DNA from: Polynucleobacter asymbioticus
GTDB lineage: Bacteria > Pseudomonadota > Gammaproteobacteria > Burkholderiales > Burkholderiaceae
Assembly (NCBI RefSeq): GCF_018687575.1
Contig: NZ_CP061297.1
Coordinates: 434,001 to 498,000 of the forward strand
Length of the DNA stretch: 64,000 nt
Direction of reading: 5' to 3'
A program made the position numbers and the translations under genes. This document shows positions 9,026 through 15,912 of this stretch, piece after piece. The notes under the pieces were generated by a model. The model was not told the DNA's origin, searched no databases, and was given only the letters and a program-made list of their open reading frames with translations. Numbering within the stretch: the stretch's first letter is position 1; every line of letters starts with the position of its first letter.

Positions 9026-10429
9026 TTAACGCAACCATCGCAATAGGCGTTCCACACCTTTGCCATAGGGTGGTCTGGCTAATTTAGTGCCACTTAAGAA
9101 GGGGAGGCCAAAGAACCCGCGAACCTCTAAAACAGATTTGCGGTGGCTAAACGCCTCAAAACCTGCTTTGCCATGATAGGCGCCCATACCGCTTGCACCA
9201 ATGCCACCAAATGGTAAATCTTCTACAGCGGCATGTAGTAAGGTGTCATTGATCGTCACGCCACCTGAGCGAGTCTCATTCAGAATACGTTGCATCACCT
9301 TTTTGTCTTTACCAAACCAGTACATAGCTAATGGCTTTGGACGTTCATTGATATAACGGATGGTTGAATCGGTATCGTTGATTGCCAAGATTGGCAGGAT
9401 GGGTCCGAAAATCTCTTCTTGCATGATGAGTGCATCTTCAGAAATATTGAAGAGGGCCACCGGAGTGAATGGTAGCTCTGAATTGCTGTGAGATGAGATG
9501 AGTGGAATTGCCTGCGCACCACGATCTACCGCATCTTGAACTAGCTGATGCCAACGTGCAAGCTGATGTTCATCAATAGCACCAGTGAACTCCTCTAGAT
9601 TAGAGAATTGTTTTTGTGCTGCATTTTGTAACTCTTGGATAAATACCTCGGAGTCACTTGCATGAACAATTGCGTAATCCGGTGCAATGCAGGTTTGCCC
9701 GCCATTCACTAGCTTGCCGTAAATGATGCTGGCAGCAGCATCTTTGAGTTTGGCTGAGGGGTCAACAATCGCTGGTGATTTGCCACCTAGCTCAAGGGTA
9801 ATCGGTGTCAGGTGATCTGCTGCTGCACGCATCACCTTTTTACCAACTTCTCCTGAGCCAGTAAAAAAGAGATGGTCAAACGGGAGTGCTGCAAAAGATT
9901 CTGCAACATCCATACCTCCAACGCTGACACAAAACTCGCTAGGGTGAAAATATTCCTGAATCAATGTTGCTAAGAATCCGGATGTACGTGAGCTTCTTTC
10001 TGAGGGTTTGAGCCAAACGCGGTTACCTGCCGCAAAAGCGGCAATGGCCGGAACTAGTGCTAGTTGGACCGGGTAATTCCAAGGACTCATGATGCCCACG
10101 ACGCCCATCGATTGCATTTGCGTCCAAGCCTGAGAGGAGCCCAAGAATCCTGGTGTCGCCACAAGTTGCGGCTTCATCCAATCTTTGAGGTGCTTGCGAA
10201 CATGTTTGCAAGCCTGATAAATCATTTGAAACTCCAGTAGTCGACTCTCAATGGAGTGACGAGTACCAAAGTCTGCAGCCAAGACTTTGCAGATTTTTTC
10301 TTCATTGGCGGAAATCATTTTCTCAATCCGCCCAATGCGCTCAAGGCGAACCTCTAACATAGGGTTCGGTTCTGCGGCGTAAGCCGCCTTAATTTCATCT
10401 AATTGGAGTGTGAAGCGATTTATGGACAT
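9026..10429 (-). CDS. Aldehyde dehydrogenase (coniferyl-aldehyde dehydrogenase-like)
   Basis: This NAD(P)-dependent enzyme oxidises an aldehyde to its acid. Visible motifs are MSPWNYPVQLALVPAIAA, WLKPSERSSRTSG, FFTGSGEVGKKVM, TLELGGKSP with the catalytic-loop glutamate, and NGGQTCIAPDY with the catalytic cysteine. The length and the PFGGIGASGMGAYHGKAGF and HRKSVL motifs fit the coniferyl-aldehyde/fatty-aldehyde branch, in which a hydrophobic C-terminal tail is common. A TTG at 10448-10450 is possible, but the ATG at 10427-10429 (MSINRFTLQLDEIK) is preferred. Actual substrate unknown. It is divergent from msrA, and nothing nearby defines a pathway. Confidence 0.88.
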   Translation of the reverse strand: MSINRFTLQLDEIKAAYAAEPNPMLEVRLERIGRIEKMISANEEKICKVLAADFGTRHSIESRLLEFQMIYQACKHVRKHLKDWMKPQLVATPGFLGSSQAWTQMQSMGVVGIMSPWNYPVQLALVPAIAAFAAGNRVWLKPSERSSRTSGFLATLIQEYFHPSEFCVSVGGMDVAESFAALPFDHLFFTGSGEVGKKVMRAAADHLTPITLELGGKSPAIVDPSAKLKDAAASIIYGKLVNGGQTCIAPDYAIVHASDSEVFIQELQNAAQKQFSNLEEFTGAIDEHQLARWHQLVQDAVDRGAQAIPLISSHSNSELPFTPVALFNISEDALIMQEEIFGPILPILAINDTDSTIRYINERPKPLAMYWFGKDKKVMQRILNETRSGGVTINDTLLHAAVEDLPFGGIGASGMGAYHGKAGFEAFSHRKSVLEVRGFFGLPFLSGTKLARPPYGKGVERLLRWLR

Positions 10430-10479
10430 GGGTTTCTGTATGGCAAGCAAATGATTGAATAAGGTATTAGGATAAAGGT

Positions 10480-11052
10480 ATGAATGAAACTATCCTTAAA
10501 AACTACCCATCTCTTGAGCGCGCCACTTTGGGTGGTGGCTGTTTCTGGTGTCTGGACGCGGTTTATCAGCAAATTTCTGGCGTAAGCGCTGTAGTTTCAG
10601 GTTATGCCGGGGGTGCAATGCCAAACCCGAACTATGAAGCCATTTGTTCTGGTCAAACCGGCCATGCTGAAATTGTCGACATTTACTTTGATCCGACGGT
10701 GGTGTCTTATCGTGATTTATTGGAAGTCTTTTTTGTTATTCACGATCCAACCACTTTGAACTATCAAGGCAATGATCACGGAACGCAGTACCGTTCAGTC
10801 ATTTTTACTCATAGCGATAGTCAAAACGTATGCGCCCATGAGGTAGTCAAAGAGTTGGTGGATGCCAAAATCTACTCCAGCCCGGTAGTAACTCAAATTG
10901 ATGTAGCGCCTGTTATTTATCCGGCTGAAGACTATCACCAAGATTACTTCCGTCAGCATCCGGGGCAGGGATACTGCATGGCAGTTGTTGCGCCTAAACT
11001 GGCGAAATTTAGAGCAAAATTCCAATCTTTAATTGCGTCGGAGTTTCGCTAG
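10480..11052 (+). CDS. msrA: Peptide methionine sulfoxide reductase MsrA
   Basis: MsrA reduces methionine-S-sulfoxide in proteins with electrons from thioredoxin. The catalytic GCFWC motif is at residues 20-24 (Cys21). It is followed by VVSGYAGG, the NYEAICSGQTGHAEIVDI substrate-binding stretch, and HDPTTLNYQGNDHGTQYRS. At 190 residues it is of normal length. AAAGG before the ATG is a usable ribosome site. It stands alone between the divergent aldehyde dehydrogenase and convergent pdxH genes. The reductase that renews its thioredoxin, trxB, lies elsewhere in the window (42.2 kb). Confidence 0.95.
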   Translation: MNETILKNYPSLERATLGGGCFWCLDAVYQQISGVSAVVSGYAGGAMPNPNYEAICSGQTGHAEIVDIYFDPTVVSYRDLLEVFFVIHDPTTLNYQGNDHGTQYRSVIFTHSDSQNVCAHEVVKELVDAKIYSSPVVTQIDVAPVIYPAEDYHQDYFRQHPGQGYCMAVVAPKLAKFRAKFQSLIASEFR

Positions 11053-11062
11053 GGCAATCTTT

Positions 11063-11698
11063 TTAAGGTGCTAATCGAGCAATTCGCCACTCAGCTCCAT
11101 CGAGCTGATAGTGAATGCGGTCATGCAGGCGTGAAGGACGGCCTTGCCAGAATTCAATTTCAGTAGGGTGCAGGCGATACCCACCCCAATGCTCTGGTCT
11201 TGGTGGCTTATCTCCAAAATCTGCTGCAAAACGCTTTTCAGCTTCTTCTAAAAATTCTCGATTTGGAATCTCAGAACTTTGCGGTGAAGCCCATGCTCCA
11301 ATTCGGGAGGCTGCTGGGCGCGAGTGGAAGTATTCATCGCTCTCGGCAGGGCTAACACGCTCAACTACACCTTTGATGCGAACTTGACGCTCTAGCTCAT
11401 GCCAATGGAACAACAAAGCAGCATGAGGGCGAGCAGCTAATTCTTTGCCTTTTTGACTTTCGTAATTGGTAAAGAAGGTAAAGCCAGCGCCATCCGCACC
11501 TTTTAGTAAGACAATACGGGCTGATGGATTGCCTGCCGCATCTGCTGTTGCCAAGGTCATTGAATTAGGTTCGGGACATTCAGCCTTGACCGCCTGATCA
11601 AACCAAAGCTGAAATAGGCTCAGTGGATTCGGTGGAACTTCAGTCTCTGAAAGCTGGCCAAAGGTATAGTTTTTGCGGAGTTGAGCGATGGAGTCCAT
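11063..11698 (-). CDS. pdxH: Pyridoxamine 5'-phosphate oxidase
   Basis: PdxH oxidises pyridoxamine- or pyridoxine-5'-phosphate to pyridoxal phosphate using FMN. Motifs include [54 protein letters not shown] and the C-terminal [14 protein letters not shown]. The ATG at 11696-11698 gives 211 residues, normal for the family; a TTG 12 codons upstream would place the start inside the divergent tcdA gene. TATACT lies exactly 6 nt before this ATG with TTGTCT 18 bp further up, so the transcript is probably leaderless. Only 22 bp separate it from tcdA. Confidence 0.93.
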   Translation of the reverse strand: MDSIAQLRKNYTFGQLSETEVPPNPLSLFQLWFDQAVKAECPEPNSMTLATADAAGNPSARIVLLKGADGAGFTFFTNYESQKGKELAARPHAALLFHWHELERQVRIKGVVERVSPAESDEYFHSRPAASRIGAWASPQSSEIPNREFLEEAEKRFAADFGDKPPRPEHWGGYRLHPTEIEFWQGRPSRLHDRIHYQLDGAEWRIARLAP

Positions 11699-11734
11699 TT
11701 TTTCAGTATAAAGAGAAGCTATGGCAGAAGACAA
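11699..11734 (-). promoter_or_regulatory. Candidate leaderless promoter of pdxH, inside the pdxH/tcdA gap and tcdA 5' end
   Basis: On the minus strand TTGTCT, an 18-bp spacer, TATACT (11705-11710) and GAAAAA lead straight into the pdxH ATG. The -35 lies within the first codons of tcdA. The same A/T block read on the plus strand gives TATAAA 8 nt before the tcdA ATG, so one short element may serve both genes. Confidence 0.5.
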
Positions 11735-12470
11735 GATAGAAGATAGCGCAGAAGATCGTCGTTTTGGGGGTGTAGCTCGGCTATATGGTCCAGAGCTGCG
11801 AGAGCGCTTTCGTCATGCGACAGTAGTGGTGGCTGGACTGGGCGGTGTGGGCTCTTGGGCTGCAGAAGCATTGGCTCGTACTGCGATCGGCCATCTTGTC
11901 TTGATTGATTTTGACCATATCGCCGAAAGCAATACCAATCGTCAATTGCATGCTTTAGAGGGTGAGTATGGGAAAGCAAAAGTGCAAGCGATGACGGATC
12001 GTATTCGCCAAATTAATCCCGAGATGACGATCACTAGTCATGACGCATTTTTAGAGCCAGAAAACTTAGATGCTTTGATTCCAGAAAATGCAATTGTGTT
12101 GGATGCAACGGATTCAGTGCAAACCAAAATTGCCTTAGCGGTTTGGGCCAATAAAAATCAGCGTGCTCTAGTCATGTGTGGGGCAGCAGGTGGAAAATCA
12201 GATCCGACTTCTGTACGTTGTGATGATCTTTCTAGAACCGAGCAAGACGCTTTATTGGCAAAGGTACGTCAGGGTCTCAGGCAGGATCATGGTTTTTCTA
12301 GAAATCTGAAGAGAAAAATTGGTATTCGTGCCATTTACTCTCATGAGCCACGTGCAGGCGTTGCTAGTGGTGGACTTGCCTGTTCTGGTTATGGGTCAAC
12401 CGTGATGGTGACTGCAGCCTGTGGTTTAGCCGCTGCTGCTGAAGTTTTAAATCTGATCGCTACTCAGTAG
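11721..12470 (+). CDS. tcdA: tRNA threonylcarbamoyladenosine dehydratase
   Basis: TcdA (CsdL) is an E1-like ATP-dependent enzyme that cyclises t6A37 of ANN-decoding tRNAs to ct6A. It has the ThiF/MoeB-type nucleotide loop [20 protein letters not shown] (about residues 34-53), [16 protein letters not shown] with adenylate-binding residues, [11 protein letters not shown], and the family C-terminal half with the [20 protein letters not shown] region. Unlike MoeB or ThiF it has no partner ubiquitin-like protein gene nearby. At 249 residues it is typical. Its start is 22 bp from that of the divergent pdxH gene. Confidence 0.92.
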   Translation: MAEDKIEDSAEDRRFGGVARLYGPELRERFRHATVVVAGLGGVGSWAAEALARTAIGHLVLIDFDHIAESNTNRQLHALEGEYGKAKVQAMTDRIRQINPEMTITSHDAFLEPENLDALIPENAIVLDATDSVQTKIALAVWANKNQRALVMCGAAGGKSDPTSVRCDDLSRTEQDALLAKVRQGLRQDHGFSRNLKRKIGIRAIYSHEPRAGVASGGLACSGYGSTVMVTAACGLAAAAEVLNLIATQ

Positions 12471-12481
12471 TCATTTTTTCA

Positions 12482-12530
12482 AATCCGTCGATAAATCCTT
12501 AGGGGGAATCCCTGTAGGAAATTACGGATT
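12482..12530 (+). ncRNA. Candidate structured RNA element upstream of the permease-ald operon
   Basis: A nested fold can be drawn from the sequence: outer stem AATCCGT (12482-12488) / ACGGATT (12524-12530), then TCCT/AGGA, then AGGG/CCCT around a GGAAT loop. No U-run follows, so it is not a plain terminator. It lies 11 nt after the tcdA stop and about 190 nt before the permease start. I cannot match it to a known riboswitch class. Confidence 0.35.
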
Positions 12531-12570
12531 CTGATGTCATCCCAAATTTAATAGTTTCCCAGCAAGCCTT

Positions 12571-12580
12571 TGCGTACGCA
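12571..12580. promoter_or_regulatory. Perfect 10-bp palindrome in the permease leader
   Basis: TGCGTACGCA reads the same on both strands and lies in the 247-bp region before the amino-acid permease. It may be a regulator site; no regulator gene is adjacent. Confidence 0.25.
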
Positions 12581-12717
12581 GAGCTCCCATGTATTGCACA
12601 TCACATTTATTTGTTTAAGCACTTTGTGCATTTTTATCCCCTAGTGTAGAAGCGCAGTCCTCCCTAGACTTTGCCTCGTTGGTGATTGACCAACGACAAA
12701 TCGAAAGGAGGTCTCTT

Positions 12718-14100
12718 TTGCAGACTGAACAAACTGGTTTACAGCGTCACCTCAAGGTGCGGCACATTCGCCTCATGGCATTGGGGTCCACTATCGGCGT
12801 TGGCTTATTTCTGGGCTCGGCAAGCGCGATTCAAATCGCAGGACCTTCAATCTTGTTGGGATATCTGCTGGCAGGTATTGTTGCCTTCATCGTGCTTCGC
12901 ACCTTGGGGGAGATGGCGGTGCATGAACCAGTCGCAGGTTCTTTTGCTGCATATGCCAACACCTACGTGGGGCCGCTTGCGGGCTATATGGTTGGGTGGG
13001 GCTACTGGACTTACTGGATCGTCGTCGGCATAGCCGAAGTCACCGCAGTTGGTATCTATATGGGGATTTGGTTTCCTGAGACACCACAGTGGATCTGGGC
13101 CTTATCTTCCATCTTGATGATGGGCCTGATCAACCTCATTGCCGTAAAAGTGTTTGGTGAGTTTGAGTTTTGGTTTGCTCTGATCAAAGTGGTTGCTATT
13201 GTGGCCATGATTGCTTTGGGTGGCTCAGTTATTTTCTTTGGCTTTACCAACGACTGGCATCCAATTGGCCTTGCTAACTTATGGCAGCACGGCGGCTTCT
13301 TTCCTAACGGTATTAGTGGGATGTTGCTGTCCTTGCAGATGGTTTTATTTGCCTACGTTGGCATTGAGATGATTGGTCTATCTGCTGGTGAAGCAGAGAA
13401 TCCTCGCAAAACCATTCCAATGGCAATTGACTCCTTAGCATGGCGCATCTTGATTTTTTACATGGGTGCGATCCTGGTCATCTTGGCGATCTTCCCTTGG
13501 AATGAGGTTGGTCAACAAGGAAGTCCATTCGTGGTCATGTTTGAGCGGATTGGTTTGCGTGAAGCTGCGGGAATCATTAACTTTGTAGTCATTACCGCTG
13601 CCTTGTCATCTTGTAATGCCGGCATCTTTAGTGGGGGGCGACTCTTGTATGCACTATCGGTTAATGGCTATGCACCATCCCCATTTGCCAAACTATCGAA
13701 GTATGGGGTGCCACATCGCGCAGTGATGGCAACGGTAGCAGTTTGTATGACGGGAGTAGTGCTTAACTACTTCGTTCCAGACAAAGCATTTCAATACATC
13801 ATGGCCGCAGTGACTTTCGTTGGTTTGATGGTGTGGATTGCAATTTTGATCACGCAAATTCAATTTCGTCGCTCACTGACAAAAGTCCAGGTTGCTGAGT
13901 TGGCGTACCGCACACCCTGGTGGCCCTATTCCTCGTGGTTCGCATTGGCATTTATTGCTTTGGTAGTGGTGTTGATGGGTTTTCATGAGGATGCACGGAT
14001 TGCTCTGGTCTTGGGCCCGTGTTTATTAGCTGTGTATCTCGCCATGTTTTACATCGTTGGCTTGCATCGCAAAACAAAACTGAGTCGTGTATTCAAATAA
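12718..14100 (+). CDS. Amino-acid permease, APC superfamily (AAT/CycA-like)
   Basis: This inner-membrane amino-acid:proton symporter has 12 predicted membrane segments. The N-terminal IRLMALGSTIGVGLFLGSAS, the LGEMAVHEPVAGSFAAYA region and IGLSAGEAENPRKTIP are hallmarks of the amino-acid transporter (AAT) branch that includes CycA and ProY. The longer open frame starts at a TTG at 12679. The strong ribosome site AAAGGAGGT (12704-12712) lies 5 nt before another TTG (12718), which I take as the start (460 residues). alanine dehydrogenase follows after 10 nt, so alanine, or a related small amino acid such as glycine or D-serine, is the likely substrate. The 12471-12717 leader is structured. Confidence 0.9.
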   Translation: MQTEQTGLQRHLKVRHIRLMALGSTIGVGLFLGSASAIQIAGPSILLGYLLAGIVAFIVLRTLGEMAVHEPVAGSFAAYANTYVGPLAGYMVGWGYWTYWIVVGIAEVTAVGIYMGIWFPETPQWIWALSSILMMGLINLIAVKVFGEFEFWFALIKVVAIVAMIALGGSVIFFGFTNDWHPIGLANLWQHGGFFPNGISGMLLSLQMVLFAYVGIEMIGLSAGEAENPRKTIPMAIDSLAWRILIFYMGAILVILAIFPWNEVGQQGSPFVVMFERIGLREAAGIINFVVITAALSSCNAGIFSGGRLLYALSVNGYAPSPFAKLSKYGVPHRAVMATVAVCMTGVVLNYFVPDKAFQYIMAAVTFVGLMVWIAILITQIQFRRSLTKVQVAELAYRTPWWPYSSWFALAFIALVVVLMGFHEDARIALVLGPCLLAVYLAMFYIVGLHRKTKLSRVFK

Positions 14101-14110
14101 GGAGACATAA

Positions 14111-15229
14111 ATGATTATTGGCGTACCTCAAGAAGTAAAAAATAATGAGTTTCGTGTTGGCTTAACTCCAGGCAATGTGCGGGGTTTGTGTAAACAAGGT
14201 CACTCCGTTTTAGTTCAGCGTGGAGCAGGGGAGCAAATTGGCTTGAGTGACGAATCCTATCGTTTGTCAGGAGCCACTTTAATTAATAGTGCTGCTGAAG
14301 TTTTTGCTAAAGCCGAAATGGTGGTCAAGGTGAAGGAGCCTCAGCCGCAGGAATGTGCGATGTTGCGTGAAGACCAAATTCTCTTTACCTATTTACATCT
14401 CGCACCAGATCCACAGCAGACCAAAGCCTTGCTCGCTTCAGGCGCAAGTTGCATAGCCTATGAGACAGTTACTTCAGTTAGTGGTGCTTTACCTCTCTTG
14501 GCTCCAATGAGTGAAGTGGCAGGCAGAATGTCTATTCAAGCTGCCGCTAGCCACCTGGAGAAAACAAACGGAGGTTTGGGAATACTCATGGCGGGAGTCC
14601 CTGGAGTAGCCCCAGCTAAGGTGGTCATCTTGGGTGCGGGCGTTGTCGGGAGAAATGCTCTACAGATGGCGGTTGGCATGGGGGCAGATGTTTGTATCTT
14701 CGATCGCAATATTGATTGTTTGAGGCAGATAGATATCCTCTATGGCAATCGTGTGAGAACGTTTTATGCAGACCCTCTCTTGGTGGAGCTAGAAGTTTGT
14801 GAGGCGGATGTGGTCATTGGTGCAGTGCTGTTACCAGGCGCTGCTGCGCCAAAGTTAGTAACTCGTGAGATGGTGCGCAAGATGAAGGCGGGTGCAGTAG
14901 TGGTGGATGTAGCAATTGATCAAGGTGGTTGTTTTGAGACATCTAAGCCCACAACCCATACTGATCCTACCTTTATTGTGGATGACGTTCTGCATTACTG
15001 CGTAGCAAATATGCCAGGTGCAGTTGCTAGAACTTCCACTTTTGCGTTGACGAATGCAACCTACCCGTTCATTGAGGCATTGGCAAACAAGGGTATGGCG
15101 AAAGCCCTCGCATACGATCATCATCTGCGCAATGGTTTGAGTGTTCATCGAGGCAGTCTTACATCTGAGCCAGTAGCTAAAGCGCAGAAAGTCGACTTTA
15201 TTCCAGCAGAAGAGTTGTTAGTGGTCTAG
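14111..15229 (+). CDS. ald: Alanine dehydrogenase
   Basis: Ald oxidatively deaminates L-alanine to pyruvate and ammonium with NAD+, or runs in reverse. The 372-residue protein begins MIIGVPQEVKNNEFRVGLTP and shows the substrate-site segments VVKVKEPQP and TYLHLAPDP. It has the dinucleotide-binding loop VVILGAGVVGRNALQMAVGMG, and VVDVAIDQGGCFETS near residue 265. AAGGAG precedes the ATG. Together with the preceding permease it makes an uptake-and-deamination unit feeding pyruvate and ammonium into metabolism. A hairpin at 15261-15282 ends the operon. Confidence 0.95.
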   Translation: MIIGVPQEVKNNEFRVGLTPGNVRGLCKQGHSVLVQRGAGEQIGLSDESYRLSGATLINSAAEVFAKAEMVVKVKEPQPQECAMLREDQILFTYLHLAPDPQQTKALLASGASCIAYETVTSVSGALPLLAPMSEVAGRMSIQAAASHLEKTNGGLGILMAGVPGVAPAKVVILGAGVVGRNALQMAVGMGADVCIFDRNIDCLRQIDILYGNRVRTFYADPLLVELEVCEADVVIGAVLLPGAAAPKLVTREMVRKMKAGAVVVDVAIDQGGCFETSKPTTHTDPTFIVDDVLHYCVANMPGAVARTSTFALTNATYPFIEALANKGMAKALAYDHHLRNGLSVHRGSLTSEPVAKAQKVDFIPAEELLVV

Positions 15230-15260
15230 AGCTTGTAATGCAGTTCTAGGGATCGAATGT

Positions 15261-15290
15261 TTCGGGAGTCTAGGCTCCCGAACTTTCCTC
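15261..15290 (+). terminator. Terminator-like hairpin after ald
   Basis: A perfect 8-bp stem TTCGGGAG / CTCCCGAA surrounds the loop TCTAGG and is followed by CTTTCCTCT, a pyrimidine-rich but weak tail. Confidence 0.6.
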
Positions 15291-15303
15291 TATCATTCTA
15301 GAA
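15291..15303 (+). promoter_or_regulatory. Candidate -10 box abutting the GDT1-type gene
   Basis: TATCAT lies 7 nt before the ATG at 15304, with no Shine-Dalgarno sequence between, which fits a leaderless or nearly leaderless transcript. Confidence 0.35.
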
Positions 15304-15879
15304 ATGGACTTTTCTGCATTCGCACTTTCTACTGGCGTAGTCGCTCTCGCTGAGATGGGGGATAAAACGCAATTACTCTCCTTGATGCTAGCTGCGCGTT
15401 ACCCAAAGCAGGCGCTCGCCATTATTGGCGGCATATTAATTGCGACGATTGCCAATCATGCCTGCGCTGCTTTACTAGGACATTGGCTCACTACCTTTAT
15501 CAGCCCAGATCTCCTCAAGTGGATTTTGGGTTTGAGCTTTTTGGGGATTGGACTTTGGCTGCTGGTGCCGGATCACATAGATGATGCAGCAGGATCAAAA
15601 GTAGCCGATAAGGCGTTCCAGGTATTTATGCTGACTGTTGGACTCTTTTTCTTGGCGGAGATGGGGGATAAGACCCAGATCGCCACAATCGCCTTGGGCG
15701 CGAAATATACCGATGTCTTTTCTGTGACGCTTGGCACCACTTTGGGGATGATGTTGGCTAATGCCCCAGCTGTTTGGATTGGCCAGAAATTCACCAAGCG
15801 GATGCCCATTAAATGGGTGCATGCTGTAGCTGCCGTCACGTTCATCGCCATCGGTATTGCCACCCTGGTCTGGGCTTAG
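15304..15879 (+). CDS. TMEM165/GDT1 (UPF0016) family cation transporter
   Basis: The 191-residue protein has six predicted membrane segments arranged as two homologous halves. Each half carries the family signature: ALAEMGDKTQLLSLMLAARY (residues 13-32) and FLAEMGDKTQIATIALGAKY (about 116-135). Bacterial members export Mn2+ (MneA/Mnx type) and eukaryotic ones move Ca2+/Mn2+ in exchange for protons. Manganese export is the likely role here. It is probably transcribed alone; pepN starts 33 nt downstream behind its own -10 box. Confidence 0.88.
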   Translation: MDFSAFALSTGVVALAEMGDKTQLLSLMLAARYPKQALAIIGGILIATIANHACAALLGHWLTTFISPDLLKWILGLSFLGIGLWLLVPDHIDDAAGSKVADKAFQVFMLTVGLFFLAEMGDKTQIATIALGAKYTDVFSVTLGTTLGMMLANAPAVWIGQKFTKRMPIKWVHAVAAVTFIAIGIATLVWA

Positions 15880-15900
15880 GCCAAATTTTTCTGCGGGGCT

Positions 15901-15912
15901 TAAAATTGCCCT
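15901..15912 (+). promoter_or_regulatory. Candidate -10 box abutting pepN
   Basis: TAAAAT (15901-15906) plus TGCCCT leads straight into the pepN ATG at 15913. A transcript starting here would be leaderless; no Shine-Dalgarno sequence is present. Confidence 0.4.
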
